A DNA stretch of 64,000 nucleotides from Eriocheir sinensis (GCF_024679095.1 NW_026111776.1:817549-881548), one strand, 5' to 3'; shown: positions 39,056 to 49,401, counted from the stretch's first letter. The notes: a model not told the origin generated them from the letters alone. Program-made: numbers and translations.

Positions 39056-39106
<51 letters not shown>
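38929..39106. repeat. (GT)34 facing (AC)25
   Basis: GT at 38,929-38,997 with one T interruption, and AC at 39,058-39,106. The arrays are complementary with a 60-bp spacer, so each strand could form a long hairpin. Confidence 0.95.
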
Positions 39107-39107
<1 letters not shown>

Positions 39108-39707
39108 TCAACAGTACCCTCCCAGCTGTGCTGTTTGGTGTAATGAAATGGGACAGAAAACAAAGGGAGGGAGCGAAGGTAAGGCCCTGAAGACTGGCCG
39201 TGGTGAGGAGCTACCAAATAAAAGGGTTAGGGCTGCGAAAAGGTAGAATAAAACTGAGAGTGGGAAGCGACCAGGAGGAAAGAATGGTATGGAAGGAGGA
39301 AATACAACGAACTCTGATAAAAGGGAGGAATAACCCAAAGCAACGGAGGTGAAAATATGACCAAAATATAATGGATGGGAAAGAATTAATTGAGAAAACG
39401 GATTTTAGAATTGTACAAAGAGAGTAAAATTAATGACGAGTAGCAAGGAGTTAGGAGGGCCTTAAAATCATTAGATCGAGAAATTAGGAACATGTAAGAA
39501 TATAAACAATAGATGGGTTACTTAAGACCATAGCGATACCAGCAAATAGGACATGCCTTAAAAGTAACCTAAGTAGAGGGATGACAAAAGCAAGTATACA
39601 AGCATAAGCAGAGGAAGGATATAAAAGTATAGAAAGAAAAGTTAGCAAAAAGAAAGTAAGATCGTAGTTAAATAAGTAGGAATGTAGAAGGAGGAGTAAG
39701 TGGATGT
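39107..39707. other. purine-rich spacer, no gene
   Basis: Adenine-rich with GGAGGAA motifs, rising AT content after 39,340. No gene or element recognised. Confidence 0.5.
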
Positions 39708-40674
39708 TAGATGGAGGAATGAGAAGACAGATATATGAAAAAAATACTGAAAAATAAACAACATTGCGAGCAGTAAGAACATAAATGAAAATATTGGAGT
39801 AAAGTAAATTAGTCAGCACGAAAACAATAAGGAGAGAAAGCAAATGTTAGATATAAAAAGCGAAGACAATTGAATTATTAAAAAATCAGGTAGTAATAAA
39901 GAAAATAACATAGATAATAGTGAAAACAATAGGATAAGTTAATAAATGGGTGTGAAAACTCAGCTCGCATAGTTACATAAGCGTAGAAGGGAAGAAAAGG
40001 AAGAAGCAAAGAGGAGCAGGGAACGGAGGAGGAAGGAAAGGAAAGGGGGAAGAGGGATTGATGATGGTTGATGCACTGCGGGAGGGGGGAGAGGGGAAGA
40101 AGAAGTGGGTGAGGGGAGAGGGGGAGGGAGGCTGGGAAGATGAGGAGGCGGGGGAGGAAAATAGGAGAGGAGGGGTGTGAAGGGGGCACAGGAGAGGAGG
40201 GGAGGAGGTGGCGCGGCTTGTTACGAAACCCTCAGCGTCTTCTTCTTAATTATTGACGAGGGCGAAGGAGAAGTGTAGCGAAGAGAAAGAGTGAAGGAGA
40301 AAGGTGTGGTGGAGGAGACGTTAGGATGAGAAGGTGATGAAGAGGAGGGGAAGGAGGAGGAGGAAAAAGATGATGATGAAGGAGAAAGAGAGGAAGAAGA
40401 AGGAAGAAAAAGAGTGAAGGAGACGTAAGGATGGGAAGGTGATGAAAAGGAGGGGAAGGAGTAGGAGGAGGAAAAGGAAAAAAGATGATGATGGAGAAGG
40501 AGGAAGGGGAAGAAGGAGGAAGTGAAAGACGATGATAAAAAGAGATAATGGGAAGTAGAAACGGTGTGAGGATGGGAAGAGAATGAAGAGGAGAGGAAGG
40601 AGGAGTAGGAGGAGAAGGAAAAAAGATTATGATGGAGTAGGAGGAAGGGGAAGAAGGAGGAAGTGAAAGACGAT
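39708..40674. repeat. tandem segmental duplication, left copy
   Basis: TTAGATGGAGGA at 39,708 through the GACGAGGGC...GAAGTGT segment near 40,255-40,275 recurs from 40,675. The unit contains AACAACATTGCGAGCAGTAAG, TGAAAACTCAGCTCGCAT, TTGATGATGGTTGATGCACTG and GGTGGCGCGGCTTGTTACGA. The left copy carries an extra 350-bp internal array (40,318-40,674). Confidence 0.92.
40318..40674. repeat. purine-rich tandem repeat, 3 copies, 105-144 bp
   Basis: Units with AGGATGGGAAGGTGATGAA, then GGAGGGGAAGGAG, AAAAAGATGATGATG and AGTGAAAGACGAT begin at about 40,318, 40,423 and 40,567. Confidence 0.85.
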
Positions 40675-41270
40675 TTAGATGGAGGATGAGAGAAGACAAA
40701 CATATGAAAACGTAAAAAATAAACAACATTGCGAGCAGTAAGAACATAAGTGAAAAATATTGGAGTAAGTAAATTAGTCAGCTTGAAAACAATAAGGAGA
40801 GAAAGCAAATGTTAGATATAAGAAGCGAAGACAATTGAATTATAGGTAGCAATAAAGAAAATAACATAGATAATAGTGAAAAAATAGGATAAAGTTAATA
40901 AATGGGTGTGAAAACTCAGCTCGCATATTCACGTAGCGTAGAAGGGAAAAAAGGAAAGAAGAAAAAGGAGTCGAGGAACGGAGAAGGGTAAGGAAAGAGG
41001 GAAGGAATTGATGATGGTTGATGCACTGTGGGAGGAGGGAGGAGGGAGGCTGGGAAGATGAGGAGGCGGGGAGGAAAATAGGAGAGGAGGGTTGGGAACA
41101 GAGGATAGGAGGTGAGGAGGTGGCGCGGCTTGTTACGAAACCCCTCAGCGTCTTCTTCTTATTGACGAGGGCAGGAGAAGTGTGGTGTGGTGGAGGAGAC
41201 GTTAGGATGGGAAGGAATGAAAAGGAATAAGGAGGAGGAGGAAAATATCGATGATGAAGGAAAAGTGGCG
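40675..41270. repeat. tandem segmental duplication, right copy
   Basis: Same order of segments as 39,708-40,390 with many small indels and a shorter middle. Offset at the left end is 967 bp. It ends in one copy of the purine unit before switching to unrelated sequence near 41,270. Confidence 0.92.
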
Positions 41271-41769
41271 GTCATGAAATTAAATCAAAAGCAGGCGAGC
41301 TCGTAATGAGCCAATGAAACTTTCTATTTGCTTATACGCATTTCCATGTTTCCATGTTTCTCTTCGGCACCTTCCTCTGGTCAATCCTCATTCAGTTTGC
41401 TGCACCTCTTCGCATCAGTTTCCTTTTTTATACTACTTAACTCCGCCAACTTAAATCAGTTCATTATTTTCTTTTCCTTTCCTTTTCTTTTCATCTCTGT
41501 ACTTTACTTATCGTCTCATCCTCTTCCTTACCGCACTTCTATCCTCCTCCTGCGATTCGTGATCATTACCTTGCGTTCCATCCCCTTTCATACCTCTTCA
41601 CTTCATACAATTATTTTCCTAAGTTTCCCTTCCATTTCGTGATTTTCTGTCCATAACTTTCTCGTCCTTACCGTCGGCCCATTCCTCCCTTTCTTCCCTA
41701 CTCTTCATTTCTTCATTTCCTTCCTTTTCCTTCTCTATCCTTCGTTTATTTAATTTTGCCTTTCATCGT
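41271..41769. other. pyrimidine-rich spacer, no gene
   Basis: Balanced to 41,335, then T/C-rich. The 104-codon frame is compositional. Confidence 0.55.
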
Positions 41770-42060
41770 CTTCCTTGTCAACCCTGTCTACATTTCTGCT
41801 TCTGTCCGTCCTTTCCTCCTACTCTTCCATTTCTTCTTCCATTTTACTCCTTTCCTTCCTATAATTTCTTTTTTTTTTGCCTCATCAATCCTCCTTTTAA
41901 CCCTGTCTACCATTTCTGTTTATCTAATCCTCCTCCCCTATCTTCCATTTCTTCTTCCATTTATCTTTCCCTTCCTATAATTCTTTTTTTTTTTTTATCA
42001 AATATTCTTGTAACCCTGTCTACCATTTCTGTTCTCCTCCTTCCTCTTGTTTCCACTTTA
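41770..42060. repeat. 116-bp minisatellite, 2.5 copies
   Basis: AACCCTGTCTAC recurs at 41,780, 41,898 and 42,012, with CTTCCATTTCTTCTTCCATTT and CCTTCCTATAATT inside each unit. Confidence 0.88.
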
Positions 42061-42580
42061 CTCATTTCCTTCCTCTCTCTTCATGTCCCGTTCTTCTATT
42101 TAATATCTTCTCTTTAGTTTACTCCCTGTCATCCTTTTCCCTCTCTGTGTTCTTTCCTACTCTTCATCTCCCTTCCCATCCTCCTTCCTACCTCTTCTCC
42201 TCTCTTTGTCTCCATCCTCCACCCTACCCTCCCTCCCCTCTGCCTGTCTACCACAGTGTCTCCCATCCACTTCCCTCTATACTTGCCGCCTGCCCAATCT
42301 ACCACCCACCCCAAACCTTCTTCCTTCCCTTCCTCCCCCTCTTCATCAATGCTTTTATTGCCCTCTCCATCTCTCCCTCTGACCGTCCCTCCCCTTTACC
42401 TGTCTCCCCAGTGCGTCCCTTTAGCCCAGAGTGGCTAATGCGGTCCTCTGTCCCTCGTGGGTCTTCGCTAATTGCACTATCGTGGAATTGGACCCTGATA
42501 GAAAAGCTCCCCTATTATGGGCGACACTCTCAATATTCATTAGAAAAGCATTGTGGAAATGAGTATATTAGGTGCACGAT

Positions 42581-42582
<2 letters not shown>
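42061..42582. other. pyrimidine-rich to balanced spacer
   Basis: C/T-rich to 42,420, then 150 bp of ordinary sequence. No gene supported. Confidence 0.5.
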
Positions 42583-42898
<316 letters not shown>

Positions 42899-43056
42899 CC
42901 TGTGATGCTCGGCAGTGATTTAATCCGGCCTCGTAATCCTTCATTCCATTCATCCATTTTATCATATTTCCATTATTCTATAACAATTTTATCCGTCTTG
43001 CTGTTTAGCTCGCTTCCTCGTTTTATCCCAGGAAATGCTGTATCTAATTAACCTTT

Positions 43057-43058
<2 letters not shown>

Positions 43059-43125
<67 letters not shown>

Positions 43126-43146
43126 CTCCCTCTCTTTGTGTGTTGC

Positions 43147-43195
<49 letters not shown>

Positions 43196-43201
43196 TCTTT
43201 G

Positions 43202-43242
<41 letters not shown>
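43059..43242. repeat. duplicated CT/GT compound array
   Basis: CT at 43,059-43,121 ends CCCTCTCTTTGTGTGT; CT at 43,148-43,190 ends CCCTCTCTTTGTGTGTG and runs into GT to 43,242. The repeated junction shows that CT plus junction was duplicated. Confidence 0.93.
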
Positions 43243-43248
<6 letters not shown>

Positions 43249-43625
43249 TGACAGGTCAGGAACTACTGAGAGAGATAAATGATGTAAATAAAAAAAGAGT
43301 TAATATGTGTTATTCAGTGTCATTCTCTTCCTCCTCCTCACTCTCCTCCTCCTCCTCCTCCTCCTTACTCCTCCTCCTCCTTCTCCTCCTCTCCTCCTCC
43401 TCCTCACCTCTGCCACCATATTCACTACGTGTCGTAAAAGAGCGACTAAAAGGGCCCCTTCTTCCTTTCTCTTCCAGGACTATTACCTTTTTTTTCCTTT
43501 CTCTGGGTAGTCTATCAAAAGGTGTCACCCTCCTTACACTTTGAGGACATATCCCTCCTTTCCTTCCAACTTTCTACAGGTATTCTACCCAGCCTTCCTA
43601 GTCTCAGTCCTCCTCCGATGTTTCA

Positions 43626-43685
<60 letters not shown>
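43243..43685. other. spacer with CCT tracts and (AC)29
   Basis: CCT-rich at 43,326-43,410, balanced to 43,620, AC at 43,627-43,685. It forms the region upstream of the repetitive gene and shows no recognised promoter. Confidence 0.6.
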
Positions 43686-43688
<3 letters not shown>

Positions 43689-43834
43689 TTTACATCCCAA
43701 TTTCTCGCCGTCGTGTGTGTGTTCCCTACTAACTGGAAGGAAGACCAGGAAGGATATTTTCCATGCCCGGTCTCTGTGTTCCCGGAGAGCCATTCTATTT
43801 CAATCCCAGATTGGTTTTTCTGTGACAAAACCCT

Positions 43835-43867
43835 AACTCTTCTTAATTTCTATAAACATTCATTCAG
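43835..43867 (+). promoter_or_regulatory. predicted 3' splice acceptor before the signal-peptide exon
   Basis: A T/C-rich tract (CTCTTCTTAATTTC) and a possible branch region precede CATTCAG, with the exon starting CAAACATGAACC at 43,868. This implies an intron in the 5' UTR. The upstream exon was not identified. Confidence 0.4.
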
Positions 43868-43872
43868 CAAAC

Positions 43873-44004
43873 ATGAACCTCTTCTTTGTTTGGACGGTCT
43901 TCGTAGTGTGCTGGTGGCCGGGCCTCAGAGTGGGAAGCTCCCGGGTAACGGGGCTGAAGAGTGATCCGGAGAATTGGACTACTCGTGTGCGGCGGCAGCG
44001 GTGA
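43873..44004 (+). CDS. signal-peptide open frame, start of the repetitive gene
   Basis: Forty-three codons with an ATG start in CAAACATG context. Residues 1-23 form a typical secretory signal: MNLFFVWTVFVVCWW is hydrophobic and is followed by PGLRVGSS, with likely cleavage after Gly21 or Ser22. Residues 24-43 are polar and include an N-W-T glycosylation sequon at residues 34-36 and a basic RVRRQR end that could be a proprotein cleavage site. The TGA at 44,002 overlaps GTGAGA, a plausible splice donor, so the exon may end here instead of terminating; alternatively one base has been lost. Coding-type sequence (ENTEDNFFTRDNW in another frame) resumes within 20 bases. Confidence 0.5.
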   Translation: MNLFFVWTVFVVCWWPGLRVGSSRVTGLKSDPENWTTRVRRQR

Positions 44005-44318
44005 GAGCCGCTATCCGAGAATACCGAGGATAACTTCTTTACAAGGGACAACTGGCAATGAACCACCGAAGAGAAGACAAGCTCCAGTAATAGCCTCCTA
44101 ACGACACGCTAAAGACGATAGAAAGGAAAGTCTTTAATGAAATACCGATGAAACAGGGCAAGGAAAACCGGAAAAAAAGACAGTTGTTGAGAAGACGACA
44201 ATGAAACACGTGAGAACCCAAGGAAATGTATCCAAAGACTTTGAAACCACGATTGATGTAGAATGAAGACGGTAAACAACAGGGTGAAAGCATCTGTGAC
44301 CGAAATTGAAACAGTGAC

Positions 44319-44712
44319 GGAACAGACTCGAACAACAGACATAGCACAAACAGTGGACGTTAGAAAGGTAATGGACAGAAGGGGTAATGAAATAAGGAGG
44401 AAGTTGTTATTAGGAAAGGAATTAATGGTATTACTCTTACCAATACAACTGAAGAAAAGCCGCAGGACGATAAAAGACGCAAATCTTATCGTTCAAAAAA
44501 GTAGAACCCCGGACGACAAGGTAAAAAAAGAAACAGACTCAGACAACGAACACTTTAAACAGTGGACGTTAGAAGGTAATGGACAGAGAGGGTAATGAAA
44601 TAAAGGAGGAAGTTGTTATTAAGAAGAATTAACAGCCTCTTACCAATACAACTGAAGAAAAGCCGCAGGACGATAAGGAATATAATCTTATCGTTCAAAA
44701 GTAGGCGAACAA
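44319..44712 (+). repeat. 210-bp coding-type tandem repeat, 2 copies
   Basis: The unit starts GAACAGACTC(G/A) at 44,319 and 44,529, carries CAGTGGACGTTAGAA at 44,351 and 44,560, and CCAATACAACTGAAGAAAAG further on. One frame reads TLTNTTEEKPQDDK, giving an N-T-T sequon and an acidic run, in both copies. Several one-base differences shift the frame between copies. Confidence 0.85.
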
Positions 44713-44740
44713 AGTAAAAAAGAAAAGAAGCAGATCAAAA

Positions 44741-45385
44741 CGAACAGAACAAAGAAAAGAGATTCTGCCAACCAATATAACAGGCAAAACAGTTGGCAAG
44801 AAGAAGGAAGAACTACCTTCACGGAAGCACAAAGTAGACACACCAATGGAGGAGAGGAATGTTACAGAGAAGGATGATGGACTTCAGAGCGAAAGGAACA
44901 GAACAAAGAAAAGAGATTCTGCCCAACAATATAACGAACGAAACAGTTTAACGAAGAAGGAAAAGAACTACTTATTACGGGAAAGAAACGCAGAAATGAC
45001 ACTGCATAATGGAGGAAGAGATATTACAGAAGAGAAGGATGATGGACTGAAAGGCAAAAGGAACAGAACAAAGAAAAGATTACTTGACAATATAACAGAT
45101 ATGAAAGTTGTTGGCGAAGAGAAAGAAGAACTTCTACAGCTTCACAGGAAAGCACTAATCTTGACATCTGTGGAGGAGGAGAATATTACAGAAGAAGGGA
45201 TGATGGACTTCCAGAAGGCAAAAAGGAACAGAACAAAGAAAGGAGATTCTGCCCAGCAATATAACGAGATGAAGTTATTTGTGAAAGAAGAAGAAGAACT
45301 TCTACCTTCACAGGAAAGCACAGAGAAGTATTGTTGACATCTGTGGAGGAAGGAATATTACAGAGAAAGAGTGATGGAAAAAGAT
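44741..45385 (+). repeat. 165-bp coding-type tandem repeat, 4 copies
   Basis: GGAACAGAACAAAGAAAAG begins units at 44,895, 45,060 and 45,225, exactly 165 bp (55 codons) apart, with an earlier copy at 44,741. The last three share one uninterrupted frame. The unit encodes, in order, an N-I-T or N-V-T sequon, DDGL, an N-R-T sequon in RNRTKK, DSAQQYNE, and a KEEEELL acidic stretch. Confidence 0.9.
44846..45337 (+). CDS. longest intact frame of the repetitive gene, 163 codons
   Basis: Open from an ATG at 44,846 to a stop at 45,337, covering three 55-residue repeats in the same frame. It has six N-x-T sequons (NVT, NRT, NRT, NIT, NIT, NRT), about 40 percent charged residues and no cysteine until the last residue. 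It is probably an internal part of the larger gene and not a separate protein, because the repeats extend beyond both ends. A low-complexity, soluble, heavily glycosylated extracellular segment is the likely reading; function unknown. Confidence 0.45.
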   Translation: MEERNVTEKDDGLQSERNRTKKRDSAQQYNERNSLTKKEKNYLLRERNAEMTLHNGGRDITEEKDDGLKGKRNRTKKRLLDNITDMKVVGEEKEELLQLHRKALILTSVEEENITEEGMMDFQKAKRNRTKKGDSAQQYNEMKLFVKEEEELLPSQESTEKYC

Positions 45386-45589
45386 GTCGAGAAAGAAACT
45401 GTAATTCGAAAAAGAAGTCAAAAAGAATGTGTGTATTAATAGCGACATCAAAGAGGTTCGTGTTAACGAAAAACATCTTAATGAAACAACTGAAGACTTG
45501 AAACACCAAGTTGATGACGTGAAAACAAGATGAAGGAGGAAAAGCAAAGAACTGGAGAAGAAATAACTACGCCTATCACTCAATTGACA

Positions 45590-46104
45590 ATATAGTCGTT
45601 GAAAAGAACAGTCCCTGCTGTGACGCCAGCGAAGAGTTGTTAGAAAGGATGTGCCCTCGGTGGGAGAAGGAAAAGACTCCGTTGTGACTCCAGTTATTAA
45701 ACCCGTTGCACCCTTTCGGTGAAGTAGCAGATGAAGGTCCCGTTCCTTGACAAATCAGACCGTTGCTGAAAAGGAATTCCCCTACGGTGACCCGGAAGGA
45801 AAAGTTCCGTTGTTAAAGAAAGAGAAGTTGATTGAAAGGTTGTGCCCTCGGTGACGGAAGAAAAACTCCCCACGTTGACTGACAAAGAGAGGAGGAAAGG
45901 TTGCTGAGCAGGCTGCCTTCGGTGACACAGGGATCGTAAGTGTCTCTGACAAGCCAGAACTTCCTCTCGTAGCAGAGGAGAAGAAAGGTTATTGAAAGAT
46001 TATCCCCTCGGTGACAGAGGAAAGTCCCGGTAGTCCCTCAACCAGGAGGTTGTTGAAAAAGTTGCTTGCTTCGACGACGGAGAAGAAAAAAGTTCCTGTT
46101 GTGA
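45590..46104 (+). repeat. degenerate coding-type repeats, VTEEK/PVV segment
   Basis: CCCTCGGTGA(C)(A/G)GA(G)GAA and (G)TTCC(T/C)GTTGTGAC recur irregularly between 45,615 and 46,100. In the matching frames they read PSVTEE, KVPVVT and KVIERL. Copies are strongly diverged and frame changes are frequent. This stretch grades into the 30-bp array. Confidence 0.6.
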
Positions 46105-46915
46105 CACAGAGAAGAGGGCTATTGAGCAGAATGTCCCCTACAAAGAGGGTTATTGAACAGTCTGTCCCTGAAGGGTTATTGAAGAATGTCCACAAGAAAG
46201 GGTTATTGACAGAAAGGGCTGTCCCACAAGAAAGGAGTTATTAAGAAAGGGGCTGTCCCACAAAAGGGTTGATGAACAGTCTGTCCCACAAAGAAAGGGT
46301 TATTGAACAGTCACCTCCCAAGAAAAGGAGGTTATTGAAAGAGCCATCCCACAGAAAAAGGCTGATGAACAGGCCACTTCTGACGACAGAAGAAAAAGTT
46401 CCTGTTAATGACACAAGAAAAGGGTTATTGAACAGAATGTCCCACAGAAAGATTTATTTGAACAGAATGTCCCACAAGAAAGAGATTTATTGAACAAGTG
46501 CAAGAAAGGGTTATTGAACAGAATACCCCACAAAGAAAGGGATTATTGAACAGAACACTTACAAAGAAAGGGTTATTGAGCAAGAATGCCCACAAGAAAA
46601 GGGTTAATGAACAGAATGCTACGAAAGGGTTACTGAGCAAGGAATGTTCCCAAGAAAGGGTTATTGAACAGAATGCCCACAAAGAAAAGGGTTGTTATTG
46701 AACAGAATACCCCACAAGAAAGGTTATTGAACAGAACGCCCACAAGAAAGGAATGCCCCCTGAAGAAAGAATTTATTGAATGGGAATGCCCACAAGAAAG
46801 ATTCAATGAACAAGAACGCCCCACAAGAAAGGGTTATTGAACAGAATGCCCCACAAAGAAAGGGTTATTAAGAAAGGTTGCCCCCACAAGAAAGGGCTAA
46901 TGAACAGGCTGCCTT
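46105..46915 (+). repeat. 30-bp tandem repeat encoding ERVIEQNAPQ, about 26 copies
   Basis: Unit GAAAGGGTTATTGAACAGAA plus TGCCCCACAA. Ten codons give ERVIEQN(A/V)PQ. Copies differ mostly by one base in homopolymers: CCC or CCCC, AA or AAA, GG or GGG. As a result the frame shifts between neighbouring copies although the encoded decamer is still readable in each. The minus-strand Phe/Leu/Ser frames are shadows. Confidence 0.9.
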
Positions 46916-47371
46916 CGGCTACAGAAGAGATTGTCACTATTTCTAAAGAGAAAGAAGAAGTCCCTGTTAACAACAGAGGAAAAGGTTCCGCTGTGAGAAA
47001 TAAAGGAACCAGTTATTGAAAAAGGAGATTACTCCTTCCGTAACAGAAAGAAAAAAGTTGTCAATCAACGGAAGGATTGTTTCTTACGAAGATGCTACAG
47101 AAAATCAAGGAAGAAATCACAGTTACTGGAGATGAAGAAACGGACCAAAACTGAATTGAAGTTTATCATCACTACATACAAGAGAGAATCAGATCCGTGA
47201 ACAAGACAGTCTCGATCCTTACCCGTGATGGACAAGGACGCCAGCTTACCAACAGAAGGAATGGAGAAAGTGGCAGAAGAAACAACTGAAAAAGAATAAT
47301 GAAGAAGGTGAAAGCACGCCGTAAATGCAGGGAAGAAATTAAACAAGGAACACAAAGACAGCAGAGAGTAG
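46916..47371 (+). other. non-repeated 3' part of the repetitive gene
   Basis: It opens with AACAGGCTGCCTTCGGCTAC, which repeats the phrase at about 45,907-45,925. The rest is Lys/Glu/Thr-rich in shifting frames (KEEVPVNN, EEITVTGDEE, KVAEETTEKE). A decayed or indel-damaged coding segment is the best reading. Confidence 0.4.
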
Positions 47372-47623
47372 GGAACAGTAGCAGGAGAAAGCTGTAACCA
47401 GTGTGAGGGAACAGGCTGCCACTCTCCACCGCAAACAAACATACCACCACCAAAATGTCCCCTCAACACCAGCTGCTGCGATGGGATCCCTAAGAAAGAG
47501 TGTTCCATATTTTCTTGTCTTTTCTTATCTATCCCCTATCTTACTATAGGTGTACATTGTAGTATAAACACCCGCACTTTGCGTTCTATGGAAACCCGGT
47601 GTAAGCTCTTTCCAACAGACTGA
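47372..47623 (+). CDS. cysteine-rich terminal open frame
   Basis: Eighty-three codons from after a stop (47,369) to TGA at 47,621, without an initiating ATG, so it would be a downstream exon or continuation. It has ten cysteines: CNQCEGTGC, KCPLNTSCCDG, ECSIFSC, then one each in GVHCS and TRCKL. A Cys-rich end suits a secreted protein. No exact match to a WAP, granulin or von Willebrand C pattern was made. A T/C tract ending CTATAG at 47,549 could be a splice acceptor, in which case the middle is intron. Confidence 0.35.
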   Translation, partial: GTVAGESCNQCEGTGCHSPPQTNIPPPKCPLNTSCCDGIPKKECSIFSCLFLSIPYLTIGVHCSINTRTLRSMETRCKLFPTD

Positions 47624-47819
47624 AACAACTCTTTTGGGATAGGGGGAAGGAGGAGGGAGGAGGAGGAGGAGGGGGGCGGGAGAGAACGATTTAAAATAAG
47701 AAAGAATAAAAACAATAATATAAATAAGAGTAAGACTAAATAAGGAGGAGGAGGAGGAGGAGCACGAAGAGGAGTGAGAGAAAGAGAACGATGAAAAGAG
47801 ATAGATGTGGGTGGAAGAG

Positions 47820-47866
<47 letters not shown>

Positions 47867-47881
47867 CTAAGACAGAGAGCA

Positions 47882-47922
<41 letters not shown>

Positions 47923-48525
47923 ATCAAATAACTAAGAGACAGAGAGCAATATAGATGAAGAGAGGACAGGACATTAGCTTTTTTCTCTATATGCTTATCT
48001 CATCAAACCCTAACAGTTCACTCCTCTCCTCCTCCTCCTTATTTTCACTCTCACTACCTCGTTGCCTAGTCTTGTTTCTTGTTTCTTCTTATTTTTTACT
48101 TTTTTGCGTCCGTCCTAAGATAATATAGATATCTTGTTATTGAATTTTCTTAATGATTGAATATATATTTCCTTTTCCTCTTCTTGTGTCATTCTGTTTA
48201 CTTTCTTGGCCATTGTTTGAAAAAAAATATCTTTATCTTGGCTCTTGGATATTTCAAAGTTTAAATATTATATCATTATGTTCCATCATTACTAATCGAC
48301 TTATGTGTTCTCGGAACAAAGATCAGAAAATACGTGGGAATCTTACTTGATTCGCAATCATTAGTTTCAGGAATTTTTTTTGTATGTTAAGGAGATTAGA
48401 TAAATAAAATAAAAGGAATATCAAAATTATGAAAACAAAATAGAAAAAATCTTGCAAACATTCTGCTTCCACTACGAAGAAAATGATATAGAAAAAGCTA
48501 TTATAATTTATACTTTTCCTTTCTC

Positions 48526-48526
<1 letters not shown>
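47624..48526. other. purine-rich then AT-rich spacer
   Basis: GGAGG-rich to 47,770, interrupted GA tracts at 47,828-47,873 and 47,886-47,925, then AT-rich. ACTAAGA(G)ACAGAGAGCAATAT occurs twice (about 47,866 and 47,930), a 64-bp duplication with its GA tract. No gene. Confidence 0.65.
47705..47710 (+). terminator. possible poly(A) signal AATAAA
   Basis: AATAAA 82 bases after the TGA that closes the Cys-rich frame. Distance and position suit a polyadenylation signal, but the local sequence is A-rich and a chance match is likely. Confidence 0.25.
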
Positions 48527-48571
<45 letters not shown>

Positions 48572-48575
48572 TAAC

Positions 48576-48635
<60 letters not shown>
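48527..48635. repeat. (AAT)n trinucleotide array
   Basis: About 35 AAT units with one GATAACT interruption. Confidence 0.97.
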
Positions 48636-48637
<2 letters not shown>

Positions 48638-49224
48638 TATATAGAAAATGATATAAAAAATGCTATAGAAAAAAAATGATATAGAAAAATGTAAAAATAT
48701 AAAATGATATAGAAAAATTGTATAAAAAAAATCTTTTATAATTTATGCTTTTCACTTTCTCATGATAATCATATGCATATTTTTTGTTTAGATGTTTTAT
48801 AAGCGTTTACGTTTTAGCATATAGTTTATTGTTCATCCGCAAAGAACAATGCATAAATATTCATATCTTGAGAACTAGTGTAAACATTTTTTGCGTTATA
48901 TGATTGTTTTAAAAAAAATTGCTCAATTTACACTTGTACGATTCACGAATTTCAATTGTTACTTTTCTTTCTGTATTTTCCATTTTCTATTCTGCTGATT
49001 GGGTGCATGGGATGCCTTGTCTGGCTCGAGGGACTCCTGATTTATATGCAGGTCTTCAGTTACACGTCAGGGAGCATCGTTTGTGATTGGTGCTCAGGTC
49101 TGTATACTTTGGGAAGCCGGCATGTGACTGGCTTAGAGGGTTGTTTATCAGTCAATCAGGAGAATACCATGATTGGCTGGAAACCTGTTGACAGCCATGC
49201 CAGGCATAAGATGGTATGGTGTCC
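48636..49224. other. AT-rich spacer and a balanced island
   Basis: GATATAGAAAAA-type motifs repeat at 48,640-48,740. A balanced island at 48,990-49,215 carries GATTGG three times and CAATCAG once (CCAAT-box-like). The open frame over it starts at a non-ATG codon, so no gene is called. Confidence 0.45.

Positions 49225-49401
<177 letters not shown>

Larger units (their letters stand above)
43868..47623 (+). pseudogene. candidate secreted, repeat-built glycoprotein gene, frame broken
   Basis: Not a family I recognise. What is seen: a start codon in good context with a signal peptide, then about 3.5 kb of Glu/Lys/Asn-rich coding-type DNA made of four successive tandem-repeat modules (210 bp, 165 bp, a VTEEK/PVV segment, 30 bp), then a Cys-rich open frame ending at 47,623. 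The module periods are multiples of three, and N-x-T sequons are concentrated in one frame, as expected for a secreted glycoprotein. The frame breaks every 50-500 bases. Many breaks are one-base differences in A, C or G runs between otherwise equal repeat copies. It may be a decayed gene, or an intact gene with assembly indels; extra introns are possible. Its composition differs from the purine/pyrimidine blocks around it. Confidence 0.5.
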
